A DNA stretch of 64,000 nucleotides, from contig NZ_QEES01000002.1 of the NCBI RefSeq assembly GCF_003115775.1, positions 1,426,001-1,490,000 on the forward strand. The letters are read 5' to 3'. How positions within the stretch are numbered: position 1 is the first letter of the stretch; every line of letters begins with the position of its first letter. Source of the DNA: Cellulomonas sp. WB94 (GTDB lineage Bacteria; Actinomycetota; Actinomycetes; Actinomycetales; Cellulomonadaceae). The position numbers were made by a program, and so were the translations under genes. The notes beneath the pieces are model-generated. The model was not told where the DNA came from, ran no database searches, and saw nothing but the letters and a program-made list of their open reading frames with translations. Below, in pieces: positions 16,448 through 25,177 of the stretch.

Positions 16448-16711
16448 CTACCAGCCGGGGGCGAGTGAGATGGCGTGGGACGCGACTTGGGCGCGAGTGC
16501 GGCCCGGGTAGTCGCTGGGCGTCGTTACCCGCAGGTGGTAGCCCAGGGCGTCCTGCATTTCGCGTTGCAGTTCGTGCAGTTCGCCGTCCGGAATCTGCTC
16601 AATCATCAGGTCAGCGGACGCGCCGTCGGCATCGGAGTCGCGCAGCCGGGTCGGGACGATCAGGCGCCGGTGGCGTTGTGCCGGGTCAGGAGGACGTTCA
16701 ACGCGGCCCAC
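16448..16711 (-). CDS. Small unknown protein, start uncertain
   Basis: An 87-residue frame. The likely core begins near RLIVPTRLRDSDADG and contains ELHELQREMQDALGYHL. The ATG at 16711 overlaps the upstream gene by 52 bp, and the next ATG (16606) leaves only 52 residues. Translation may start between them at a rare codon. It lies between two better supported genes with the same orientation. The family is not recognised. Confidence 0.4.
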   Translation of the reverse strand: MGRVERPPDPAQRHRRLIVPTRLRDSDADGASADLMIEQIPDGELHELQREMQDALGYHLRVTTPSDYPGRTRAQVASHAISLAPGW

Positions 16712-17574
16712 ATGGCACGGACGTCGCCTGCCGTCGCGGTGAAGGCCGCAGTGCGGTGCTGGGTCAGGTGAACAGTCTCCGGGTCGCTGCCTCGTGCCGG
16801 GCGCGTGACCGCCCGAGCAAGCTCGACCAGGTTCGCCGGTGTCGCACCAGGCGGTGCCGTGAGCGGGTGGATCGATATGACGGGGCTGGTCGTCCTGATC
16901 GTGACCTCAACGTCGGGGTCGTCCGTGACGGTGAGGTGCAGCGCCATTGGGCGCCCGACTCGGACCGACTCGACGGCGTGCAGCACCGCCCAAGCACCGT
17001 CGCGCCGCAGCTCCCCTGCCGCCTCGTCCGGCAGCCGCATTGCCAGGGACCTGTCCAGATCGAGGACGTAGCTTGAGTTCTCGGTCCTGACTGCCCAGGC
17101 ACCAGTCGTCGGATCGAGCGTCTGGGTCGTCGTCCGTCGGCGGTCGGCACGGAGGCGCACCTCTGCCTGCAGCGCGTCCCAAAGGGGTGTTTGCATGACC
17201 CAGTTGCGGGCGAGCTTGCCCGCACCGGCAGTCATCGGCGGCAGGGGTGTCCTGGGTGTGAACCTGCCCATTTCGGTGCCGACGGCGTAGTCGAGCAGGA
17301 TCTCAGCAGCCCTGCGTCGCAGCAGAATGACGACATTCGCCAGGTGCTCATCGGACAATTCCTGGATGCGGTGAACGCGCCCGGCCGAGTCCACCCAAAC
17401 CTGGACCTGGTCCAGCACCCGGACATCCCACGTGCCCAGACGCAGGTGGCGCACCGCGCGAGGGAACGGCATCGCCCACGGGTACTCGCCGGAGCCATCG
17501 GGGTCGCGGGACCACGCCATCGGGCCGCTCATGGCAGCGCCGGATCCACGAGGGCAATGCCGCACGACAGGCAC
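16660..17574 (-). CDS. Unknown protein sharing a domain with the 17941-18351 product
   Basis: 304 residues from a GTG at 17574 that overlaps the preceding TAG by one base; ATG at 17532 is an alternative. The middle reads TGAWAVRTENSSYVLDLDRS followed by LAMR, nearly repeating TGVWAIRSESSTVYFVDLDR then GCLMR of the smaller gene upstream. A beta-rich tail (ALHLTVTDDPDVEVTIRTTS) and a C-terminal helix (DVRAMWAALNVLLTRH) follow. It is also transcribed with, and 5' of, the SMC-like genes. The shared domain has no name I know. Confidence 0.6.
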   Translation of the reverse strand: MPVVRHCPRGSGAAMSGPMAWSRDPDGSGEYPWAMPFPRAVRHLRLGTWDVRVLDQVQVWVDSAGRVHRIQELSDEHLANVVILLRRRAAEILLDYAVGTEMGRFTPRTPLPPMTAGAGKLARNWVMQTPLWDALQAEVRLRADRRRTTTQTLDPTTGAWAVRTENSSYVLDLDRSLAMRLPDEAAGELRRDGAWAVLHAVESVRVGRPMALHLTVTDDPDVEVTIRTTSPVISIHPLTAPPGATPANLVELARAVTRPARGSDPETVHLTQHRTAAFTATAGDVRAMWAALNVLLTRHNATGA

Positions 17575-17954
17575 TACCTGCCGTCAGGGCGCTGGTCGTG
17601 TTCGCACGCTCGCTGGCGCAACCAGGTGCGCACGGCTGCAACGGCCACGCGAACCGCGCGCGCTGGTGACTGTCGGTCGCCCTCGCGGAAGTCGTCGGAG
17701 ACGCCAGCGGCGACGGTGATCCCCTCGGCTGTCTCCGCCGGCCACGGGTTGCCAGTCGGCGCCGCATCCGGGGCGACAACGACCTCGTAGATCTCGGAGC
17801 GTTCCCGAACGTAGAAGGCGCGGCCGTCGACTTCGCCGACGATCACCCACGGGAAGGCGGGGATCTCCTGGCGGGCGGTGGCTCCCAGCTCGGCTGCTTC
17901 CTGCGCGACCTCGCGGGCAGCAGCCGCCGCCCAGTCCAGGTCATCGCGGTCCAT
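17574..17954 (-). CDS. Unknown 126-residue protein
   Basis: ATG at 17954 is preferred because GAGGA stands six bases ahead; it overlaps the upstream gene by 14 bp. The N-terminus is helical (LDWAAAAAREVAQEAAELGA). FPWVIVGEVDGRAFYVRERS is a beta hairpin that resembles the 'TVYFVDLDR' strands of the two neighbouring proteins, and a C-terminal helix (ARAVRVAVAAVRTWLRQRA) ends it. No catalytic motif is seen. Confidence 0.5.
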   Translation of the reverse strand: MDRDDLDWAAAAAREVAQEAAELGATARQEIPAFPWVIVGEVDGRAFYVRERSEIYEVVVAPDAAPTGNPWPAETAEGITVAAGVSDDFREGDRQSPARAVRVAVAAVRTWLRQRACEHDQRPDGR

Positions 17955-18351
17955 CGAGGTCCTCGCCGTCCGGTCCAGGCACTCTGAGAGCGACGACCTG
18001 CTCCTCGGTGACGGGCTCGATGGCCGTGATCGTGCGTTGGAGTCTCCACTCGTAGGCACCGGCCCCACCTCTGGGGTCGGTAAGCCACCGGGGGCGCTCC
18101 CCGACGCGTACTACGCCGAGGCGACCGGGACGCTGCGAGCTGTCGTGGCTCGACACCTCTATCAGCGGCAGCCATTGATCGTCGTACGGGAAGACCTGGG
18201 AGTCCTTGCCCCGCGCGCGCATGAGACACCCGCGATCCAGGTCGACGAAGTAGACCGTGCTGGACTCGCTCCGGATCGCCCAGACGCCGGTCGCGGTTGC
18301 CAGATCGAGGGCGTCAACCTGCGCTCGGAGTCGTGTCTCCCTGGGGTCCAT
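17941..18351 (-). CDS. Unknown protein with the 'WAIRSES/VDLDR' domain
   Basis: 136 residues starting at MDPRETRLRAQVDALDL. TGVWAIRSESSTVYFVDLDR aligns with TGAWAVRTENSSYVLDLDRS in the 304-residue product, both followed by MR. Beta strands dominate (RLGVVRVGERPRWLTD, YEWRLQRTITAIEPV). The two genes with the intervening one look like a small module of related folds. Unknown function. Confidence 0.52.
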   Translation of the reverse strand: MDPRETRLRAQVDALDLATATGVWAIRSESSTVYFVDLDRGCLMRARGKDSQVFPYDDQWLPLIEVSSHDSSQRPGRLGVVRVGERPRWLTDPRGGAGAYEWRLQRTITAIEPVTEEQVVALRVPGPDGEDLDGPR

Positions 18352-18407
18352 GGGGTTGAGCCTGGCACCGCTAGACAGGCTTGCGCAACAGCGTTTTCGC
18401 AGGTCAC

Positions 18408-18453
18408 ACGCTTGCGTGCTAGCTGACGACACGCTTGCGTGCTAGCTGACGAC
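18408..18453. repeat. Two perfect tandem copies of a 23-bp sequence
   Basis: The unit contains GCTTGCGTGCTAGCTGAC and is repeated at 18408-18430 and 18431-18453, with a partial third start (tCGCTTG) at 18454. It lies in the 130-bp gap between two genes of the minus-strand train, just upstream of the 136-residue gene. GTGCTAGC and its flanks contain a short palindrome (GCTAGC). Placement suits a repressor-binding array; it could also be a simple duplication. Confidence 0.75.
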
Positions 18454-18481
18454 TCGCTTGGGGGCACCAGACGCGAGCGAC

Positions 18482-18730
18482 CTAGCAGCCCAGCCCGCCT
18501 CGTCGTCCGCAGCGCTTTGGAATGCGCGCAGGGCGTCCCCGAGGCTCCTGCGGCGCGATCAGGGCCAGGATTGCGGCATCCCGGGCGCGCCGCTGCTCGG
18601 CGCGCTCCCGGACCCTCATCACGTACTCGCCACCGGGGGCGAGCTTGGCGTCGAGGGCATCGAACGCCGCCCGCCCCGCGGGGGTCAGTTGGCGGGCGGG
18701 CGGTGGTGCGTTGCCAGTCTCGCCAGTCAT
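18482..18730 (-). CDS. Small unknown protein, first gene of the minus-strand train
   Basis: 82 residues from ATG 18730, with GAGGTGGAG just ahead. LTPAGRAAFDALDAKLAPG is helix-turn-helix-like in feel and a basic helix follows (RVRERAEQRRARDAAILALI). The C-terminus is Arg/Gly-rich. It may be a small regulator. It lies closest to the divergent intergenic region. Confidence 0.42.
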   Translation of the reverse strand: MTGETGNAPPPARQLTPAGRAAFDALDAKLAPGGEYVMRVRERAEQRRARDAAILALIAPQEPRGRPARIPKRCGRRGGLGC

Positions 18731-19233
18731 CTCCACCTCGCGCATCAATCCCGGACGATCAGATCGGCAGTTCCCCACGAAGCATCCTCGCAAGTCGTGC
18801 CGGTACACAGCGTCAGACCCACCAGTCCACCATCGCTCGCCGACCGGCGACACCACACCAGGAGCGCCCGTCAACTCTGACGCCTGCTTCACGATCGAGC
18901 CTCCCGCAAAAGCTGCCGCCAAGCCCGCGCACCACCCACGTGCTCAGCAACCGCTGAACGACGACGGCGTCGCCTCGCGACGACCAGACCCGTCAGTCGC
19001 CGGCGACGGAACCCGACACATCTCGTTCGACGGACCCGCCGATCCGCTTTGACGCCTTTTGATTCTTTGGAGAGTCGCCGTGAAGCGCACCCCTACGGCG
19101 GAAGCGGGCCCTGCACGAGGTCCGACGAGGCACGAGTCCACCCACCCTGGAAGCGCCGAAGCCGCCCGAGTGTCAGCGGACTCCGGTTAACTGCCTTCCA
19201 AGACCCTGAGGACGACCGACCAACGAGGATCAC
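18731..19233. other. Divergent intergenic region between the SMC train and the DrmAB operon
   Basis: About 500 bp with no convincing gene; frames on both strands read as Pro/Arg/Ser low complexity. It must hold promoters for the minus train and the plus operon. TTGACG at 19049 followed by an AT-richer run (ccttttgattctttgg) is the best -35 candidate for the plus side, but no good -10 hexamer follows at 17 bp. Confidence 0.4.
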
Positions 19234-20163
19234 GTGTCACCGGGCATCGCGGGACCGCCAGTCCTCCCGCGCGCGCTGGAACACCTGATGGGCTTGGCTA
19301 GGGCCCTCGCCAGCCCCACCGGCGCACAGGACGGCCTGCGCACCTGGGTGACGGTGCCCACCTCCCGCCTCGCGATTGGCGCGAGCATCCTTGGGGCACT
19401 GTCCGCGACGACGCGCTGCGACGGGTGCTTCCACGCAGACCTGCACGCCGGGGACCGCGTGGCGGTCTACGTCGATTCCAAGTTCCAGGACACCGAACTC
19501 TCCGAGATCACTAGAGAGGGCCAGTTCCGCTATGCCGGCGTCCGCATTCCCTGCCAGAGAGCGTCCGTGTACCGGCTGCCAGTGGAGTTCCCTGCAGATC
19601 GCCACGCCGGACTGTTAAGCGCCGAGGACAAGCTTCTGCTCGCGGACGCGTACCAGTGCGTGCCTGACCTCGCCGGGCACCGGCACTTGCACGCATCCGG
19701 TCACCCGGTGCTTGTCGTCGGGCACCCCGAACGCACGCGGGACGACTTGCGGGCCTGGACGCCGCTGGCAGCTCAGCGCAGCCAGGTCCGCCGCGCCGCA
19801 GCCACCGACATTGACGACTGGTATCGCTCGGCGGTCCTGACGACCGGGACGTCCCCGACCTTGACTCGCCGCCCCTGGCTCACCCAAGTGCGGCCTCGAC
19901 TCGTCATCACAACCACGACGTCCGCTGCGCTGGCGCCCACCCCATGGCCGGACGTTCCCGTCCTCGCCCTGCTGTCTCGGCGGTCCCCGTCGTCGGTGCA
20001 CGCCGCCGACCTGGCCCATCAGATGCGCACCACCCCAGTGACCGTCGACGGACGCCTCGGCCTTGCGCTGCGCCCTGGGCATGGGCTCGAGATCTTCGCC
20101 GCGTACGTCCCCTGCGACCTGCCGATGCCCGTGGATGACGACGACCTCGAGGAGCAGTGGTGA
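19234..20163 (+). CDS. Unknown protein, first gene of the DrmAB-like operon
   Basis: 309 residues from GTG 19234 (GAGGA six bases upstream). RLAIGASILGALSATTRCDG, then DLHAGDRVAVYVDSKFQDTE and FRYAGVRIPC, reads like a small beta-barrel 'hold and bind' domain near the N-terminus. This resembles what I recall of the N-terminal part of DISARM DrmE, but I cannot verify it. The rest has alpha/beta segments (PRLVITTTTSAALA, VPVLALLSRRSP). It overlaps the next gene by 4 bp. An accessory subunit of the helicase system is the simplest reading. Confidence 0.6.
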   Translation: MSPGIAGPPVLPRALEHLMGLARALASPTGAQDGLRTWVTVPTSRLAIGASILGALSATTRCDGCFHADLHAGDRVAVYVDSKFQDTELSEITREGQFRYAGVRIPCQRASVYRLPVEFPADRHAGLLSAEDKLLLADAYQCVPDLAGHRHLHASGHPVLVVGHPERTRDDLRAWTPLAAQRSQVRRAAATDIDDWYRSAVLTTGTSPTLTRRPWLTQVRPRLVITTTTSAALAPTPWPDVPVLALLSRRSPSSVHAADLAHQMRTTPVTVDGRLGLALRPGHGLEIFAAYVPCDLPMPVDDDDLEEQW

Positions 20164-21737
20164 GCGACCTCGACGTGTGGCAGGTGGCTGCCGAACCAGA
20201 CATCGACGTCCACCGGGTGCCGTGGCCAGAACTGGGCGACCTGACGCGCGCTGTCCGCGCGCTCCGGGACGACACCACACCCGTCGCCGGACGCGTCACG
20301 AGCGCAGTGTGGGCGGCCCGGCGCATCCTGACCTCGACGCCGCTCCCCCCATCTCACACAGCCGTCGGTGTGGCCTCGCTCGTCGACGAGCTGCGCACGT
20401 TCCTCGTCGAACACCCAGCGCACACCGATGCCCCCGCCCTCGCGGCCGTGCGCGACGCCGCCGACGCTCTGCTCGCTTCCCCGTCACCGATCAACGCCTG
20501 GGTCGGGGACGTCCTGAGCGAGTACGGCGCCCAACGCGACGGACAACCAGAAGCAGTCCTGGTCGTGCCGCGCGCCGTGCTCGCCGAACCCGTGCGTGCA
20601 TGGCTGGCAGATGACGGGTTCACCTGCCTGGACATCGCCACACCGGCCGACCTTCGCCGAGGGCGGTTGCACAAGGCAGCACTCGTTCTCGGGCACCCCG
20701 CCGTGACGTACGCGACACCGTTCTCCCCGCCGCAGACCGCCGAGCGCGAAGTGGGCTGGTTGCTGACCAGTCCGCCCGCGCACCGAGTGCGGCTCGCACT
20801 GCTCGACGACGACCCCGCGCTGAAGGCCGACGAACTCTGGGTCTGGCCCGACGCAGTCGCGCACCCGCGATTGCGGCTGACCGTCCCCGACCGGACGCCT
20901 GCGACCGTCACCCGGATTGAGTGGTTCACGCCCGCGCCCGTCCCCGCCGGCACGGCCGCTCGACCCTCCGACCACGTCGACGACCCCGTGGACGCCACCG
21001 CGGTCGTCACGGCGTCCGGGCACACGGTGTACTTCTCTCCAGCGACCGGACCGCGACCGGCCGTCCTCGGGCTGGAAGACACCGGCGACGTGACGATCAG
21101 TCGGGTGCCCATCACCCAGCTCACAGTCGGACGCGTCCTGGTCGAGCACACCAGCAACGCAGCCCGCGACGAGCTCCTCGCACGCGCGAACCAGTGGCTC
21201 CTGAGCTCTCGCCGCTGGACCCAGGCTCGCATCGACGCCACTCGCACTGCGTCGCTGAACCTGAAGTTCGCACTGATGTGGGCGCTGAGCGAACGGGGGG
21301 AGGACGGCGTAGTTGACGCGCTGCGCAAGCGGGGCCTGGACCGTCCGTACGCCCGCCGGTTGACCGACCACGTCCTCGACCCCGACTACATCGCCCCGTT
21401 CACGAAGGGGTTCACTCCTCTGGTCAACGTGCTGGCGGAAACCCCATTCTCCGACACGGACTTCATCGGCCCGATCCGCGCGGCCGCACACGACCTGCCC
21501 ACCCTGCGCGCCGCACATCAGCACGCCGGTGAGCTCATCCACGTCGACCTGCGGCAACGGCTACGCGGACGCGCCTGGGAAGACGAGCTGACCACCACCG
21601 GGTACGCGCTCGTGCACGACGACACGCTCGGGGACGTGCTGCTGACCACCGTCCTGGTCGTCGACGGCACGCACCCAGTGCCGCGAGCGTGGCTTGGTAC
21701 CCCGCAACCCGCACACGACCGCCAGGAGCAGCAATGA
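20160..21737 (+). CDS. Unknown protein, second gene of the DrmAB-like operon
   Basis: 525 residues from GTG 20160 (GTGA overlap). EAVLVVPRAVLAEPVRAWLA followed by KAALVLGHPAVTYATPFSPP resembles one Rossmann-like lobe without a visible Walker motif. The C-terminal 200 residues are helical (WALSERGEDGVVDALRKRGL) with a final 'LGDVLLTTVLVVDG'. Together with the preceding gene it may correspond to a split DrmE-like protein of class 2 DISARM; this is a hypothesis from operon position and faint similarity, not a recognised family. Confidence 0.58.
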   Translation: MSDLDVWQVAAEPDIDVHRVPWPELGDLTRAVRALRDDTTPVAGRVTSAVWAARRILTSTPLPPSHTAVGVASLVDELRTFLVEHPAHTDAPALAAVRDAADALLASPSPINAWVGDVLSEYGAQRDGQPEAVLVVPRAVLAEPVRAWLADDGFTCLDIATPADLRRGRLHKAALVLGHPAVTYATPFSPPQTAEREVGWLLTSPPAHRVRLALLDDDPALKADELWVWPDAVAHPRLRLTVPDRTPATVTRIEWFTPAPVPAGTAARPSDHVDDPVDATAVVTASGHTVYFSPATGPRPAVLGLEDTGDVTISRVPITQLTVGRVLVEHTSNAARDELLARANQWLLSSRRWTQARIDATRTASLNLKFALMWALSERGEDGVVDALRKRGLDRPYARRLTDHVLDPDYIAPFTKGFTPLVNVLAETPFSDTDFIGPIRAAAHDLPTLRAAHQHAGELIHVDLRQRLRGRAWEDELTTTGYALVHDDTLGDVLLTTVLVVDGTHPVPRAWLGTPQPAHDRQEQQ

Positions 21738-24700
21738 CCGCCGAGGACACCCGCGACCGGCTCATCGATGCGCTGCGCCGCGACCTCCTCGGGCCGCTCG
21801 CTGATCCCGAAGGCCACTACCCGGCCGCGCAACCTGTGCCGATCACCCCCGGTGCCGCGCTGACGTCCCGCGACCTGTCCCAGCTCTTCATCGGGGCGGA
21901 CCGCTACGAAGTCCTCGTCGGGGAGTCCCCCATCGGCCGGTACGTCACCGGCGCGCTCTACCCCGTGATGGGCGCGGCGGACGAGCTCGCGATCGACGCC
22001 GAACAAGCACCTGACCCCGACGCCGACGCACCGGCGGACGACGCACCGCCCGTGACCGTCCCGGAGACCGCCGACATGGATGACGCCGCGCCGGAGCCGG
22101 CGACAGACGCGGACCTGGACACCACTGGCACCACGGTCGACCGGATCGGGCGCCCTTCATCGATGGGGGTGTCGTTCGTCATCAGCGCGGACGTTACTGA
22201 CCTTGCCGTGCACGCGACAGGGGCCAGGTACGAACCGTTCGCCGTCACCGTGGCCGGGAACGCGCGACCCGCGTGGCATCGCGTTCCCGTGGACATCACC
22301 ACCAGCGTGACCGTGCCTGCCGATGCTCGGCGCGTGGTGGAGAACATCACGGACGGGACGATCGCCGTGCAGGTCGGGATGGATGTCCGGGCAGTGTCGG
22401 ACGGCACGCGTGTCGTGACGGCCTTTATGGTGAACCGGTCCCAGAACACCGATCAGCCGCTGGCCACTCGAGTGCTGTTCACAGCAGCGCTTGCGGTGAC
22501 CGTGCCGACTGGGCATCTGGCCGACTACCCGCAGCCGGACGTCGACACGTCCGAGGAGGCCCGCTCCCTGCGCCTGCTGTACGCGCACGCACCCGTGCGC
22601 GCTGTGGGGCACGGTGTCGACGCGTCCGTGACCGACGACTCAGGCGGACACACGGTGCGCACGGAGACGTTCCCGGTCGCCCTCGTCGCTCCCACCACCC
22701 CGGACATCAGTGACGAGGGCGGCCCGCTCGGGGTCGACATGACCGACCTGGGAAACTGGGACGCCGATGCCCGTGCGGTCGTGGACCGCATGATCGCCTC
22801 GTACCGCACGTGGATCACGACCAAGCGCGCCGAGGTGCCCGCGCTGACGGGCGACGGCGCAGCCACGGCCGCCGAGCATCTGGCCGCGTGCGACACGTTC
22901 GCGGACGACATCGCTGCAGGCTGGCAGCTCGCGCAGAGCGGCACCGCCCACATCGCTCTCCGGCTCGCGTCCAGGGCCATGGCCATCCAGCGTCGCTCCT
23001 ACGCCGCCGCGACCCGGGCGGTCACGGTCAACGCGGCCGCCAAGGGCCTGACAGTCGCCCCCGCGGGGCCGGTCGGACGATCTCCGTCGTGGCGACCGTT
23101 CCAGCTCGCGTTCATCCTGGCGAACCTGCCCGCCCAAGTGGACCCCGACCACCCCCGCCGGGGCGCGGTCGACGTCATCTGGATGCCGACCGGTGGTGGG
23201 AAGACCGGGGCGTACCTCGGACTGGCGGCGTTCACGATGCTGCACCGCCGGCTGCTGGACCCGAAAGCTACCGGGACGACGGTCCTGATGCGGTACACCT
23301 TGCGGCTGCTGACCGCGCAACAGCTGCAAAGGGCAGCGTCGCTGATCTGCGCGCTGGACGACCTGCGCCGCGAGCCCGCCAACCAGCTGGGCACTGTCCG
23401 GTTCACGATCGGCGCGTGGCTCGGGAAGGCGGCCACACCGAACCGTCGCGCGGACGCGATCCAGATGCGCAACGAGCTTGCCCGCGCCACCAGGGGGACG
23501 CGGAAACGACCGTTCCTCCTGTCCCGGTGCCCGTCGTGCGCGGCTGCGATGGGTGACGTCGTCAACGGGCAGGTCACCGGCTATGCCAGCGAAGCCGCTC
23601 CCAACGGCGGCCAGCGGCTGGCTGCCCGCTGCCCGAACCCACGCTGCTCCTACTCGAGCGGCCTGGGCCTGCCGGTGTTCGAGGTCGACGAGGACATCTA
23701 CGCCGCCCGTCCCACGTTCATCGTCGCCACGGTCGACAAGTTCGCCCAGTTGGCCTGGAACCAGCAGCCGCGCGCCCTGTTCGGCATCGACACCGATGGG
23801 AATCGCAAGTGGCCGTCGCCCGAGCTGGTCATCCAGGATGAGCTCCACCTCATCTCCGGCCCGCTCGGGTCGCTCGTCGGCCTGTACGAGTCGACGATCG
23901 ACCAGCTCTGCCGTCACGACGGAGGCATGCCACCTCGGATCGTCGCCGCGACCGCAACGACGCGCGCGTACGGCCGCCAAGCCCAGAACCTGTACGCGTG
24001 CCCAGCCGACGATGTCCGTCTGGTGCCCCCGCCGGGCCTGAGCGTGGACGACTCGTTCTTCGCGACCGTGAGCACAGCCGTCCCGCCGCGCATCCACATC
24101 GGGGTGTGCGCCACGGGGGTCAGCCGGTTCCAGCACGCCGAGATGCGCGTCCTGTCCTCTCTCGCGCACGCCGCCGCAGCCATTGAGCAGGCCGATCCGA
24201 GCGCGAACCTCGACCCCTACTGGACCAACGTGGCGTTCTTCGGGTCGCTACGCGACCTCGGGCAAGCCAAGTCGTTGCTCGCGACCGACGCCCGCTCGTA
24301 CGCGTGGCGGCTGGTCCGCTCCACCGGGGTGCGCGCCGGCACCCTGCGCCCAGATGGCACTCGCGCCGCGGTCAGGTCGCTTCAGGACGTCGAGCTCACC
24401 TCTGCATCGTCCGGGGACGCGGCCGCGAACCTCGACCGGCTGACCAAGGCGAAAGGGGAGCAGGGCTGCGTCGACCTCGCCCTCGCGACCTCGGTCATCG
24501 AAGTCGGCGTCGACGTAGAGCGGCTCGGACTGCTGACGATCCTGCGCCAACCGAAGACCGCATCCCAATACATCCAGGTCTCCGGTCGTGTCGGGCGCGC
24601 CGCCAACACGGGGCCGGGCGTCATCGTCACGGTGCTGAACCCGGCAAACGCCCGCGACATGTCGCACTACGAACGGTTCACGTCCACTCACGACCGCCTG

Positions 24701-25177
24701 TACGCCGCGGTGGAGCCCGCGTCGGTAACCCCGTTCACCGGAGCGGCTCTGTCCCGTGGACTGCGCGGCGCGCTCGCTGCGAGCGTGCGCCAGACCCGTC
24801 CCACCCGGGACAGTCGCGTCACGGCCGGCGACATCGCCCTGCTCACGCAGGCGTCCGCGGCGATGCGGGTCCGGATCGCGACCTTGCCGCACGCCCAGGT
24901 TGACCTGTTCGACGAGATCGCCGAACACGCCCTCACCGAAGCGGCGTCCGCCCGCGACCTGGAGATGGACTGGGGCACACCACGGCAGGAAGGGTTCTTG
25001 CGACCACCGGAGCGAGCGCCGCGGGCGGACTTCCCCTCGTGGTCCGCGCCGATGTCGCTGCGGTCCGTGGACAGCAGCGCCGCCGTCCACATCGACGACC
25101 GATGGCTGCCTGGCAACCACGCCACGGTTCCTGCCCCCGCGACAGGCGAGCCCGACAAGGAGGAAGCGGAATGGTGA
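21734..25177 (+). CDS. drmA: DrmA-like superfamily 2 helicase (DISARM-type)
   Basis: 1147 residues, starting at MTAEDTRDRLIDALRRDLLG with a 4-bp overlap to the gene before. Helicase motif I (IWMPTGGGKTGAYLG) is near residue 483, a zinc ribbon (CPSCAAAMGD ... CPNPRCSYSS) near 600-640, motif II QDELHLISGPLGS near 701, ATATTR near 740, and motifs V/VI (ATSVIEVGVDVERLG; QYIQVSGRVGRA) near 920-955. The acidic N-terminal 450 residues form an unshared domain. The 'GPLGSLVGLYESTID' run after DELH is characteristic of DrmA helicases, which with DrmB form the DNA-loading core of DISARM. It is followed directly by a DrmB-like gene. Confidence 0.85.
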   Translation: MTAEDTRDRLIDALRRDLLGPLADPEGHYPAAQPVPITPGAALTSRDLSQLFIGADRYEVLVGESPIGRYVTGALYPVMGAADELAIDAEQAPDPDADAPADDAPPVTVPETADMDDAAPEPATDADLDTTGTTVDRIGRPSSMGVSFVISADVTDLAVHATGARYEPFAVTVAGNARPAWHRVPVDITTSVTVPADARRVVENITDGTIAVQVGMDVRAVSDGTRVVTAFMVNRSQNTDQPLATRVLFTAALAVTVPTGHLADYPQPDVDTSEEARSLRLLYAHAPVRAVGHGVDASVTDDSGGHTVRTETFPVALVAPTTPDISDEGGPLGVDMTDLGNWDADARAVVDRMIASYRTWITTKRAEVPALTGDGAATAAEHLAACDTFADDIAAGWQLAQSGTAHIALRLASRAMAIQRRSYAAATRAVTVNAAAKGLTVAPAGPVGRSPSWRPFQLAFILANLPAQVDPDHPRRGAVDVIWMPTGGGKTGAYLGLAAFTMLHRRLLDPKATGTTVLMRYTLRLLTAQQLQRAASLICALDDLRREPANQLGTVRFTIGAWLGKAATPNRRADAIQMRNELARATRGTRKRPFLLSRCPSCAAAMGDVVNGQVTGYASEAAPNGGQRLAARCPNPRCSYSSGLGLPVFEVDEDIYAARPTFIVATVDKFAQLAWNQQPRALFGIDTDGNRKWPSPELVIQDELHLISGPLGSLVGLYESTIDQLCRHDGGMPPRIVAATATTRAYGRQAQNLYACPADDVRLVPPPGLSVDDSFFATVSTAVPPRIHIGVCATGVSRFQHAEMRVLSSLAHAAAAIEQADPSANLDPYWTNVAFFGSLRDLGQAKSLLATDARSYAWRLVRSTGVRAGTLRPDGTRAAVRSLQDVELTSASSGDAAANLDRLTKAKGEQGCVDLALATSVIEVGVDVERLGLLTILRQPKTASQYIQVSGRVGRAANTGPGVIVTVLNPANARDMSHYERFTSTHDRLYAAVEPASVTPFTGAALSRGLRGALAASVRQTRPTRDSRVTAGDIALLTQASAAMRVRIATLPHAQVDLFDEIAEHALTEAASARDLEMDWGTPRQEGFLRPPERAPRADFPSWSAPMSLRSVDSSAAVHIDDRWLPGNHATVPAPATGEPDKEEAEW

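Noticed and set aside
18408-18453. CRISPR array
   Set aside because: Only two units, directly adjacent with no spacers, and no cas genes nearby.
20484-21557. Minus-strand 357-residue frame opposite the 525-residue gene
   Set aside because: Low-complexity antisense reading with no motif, while the plus frame overlaps its neighbours by 4 bp on both sides.
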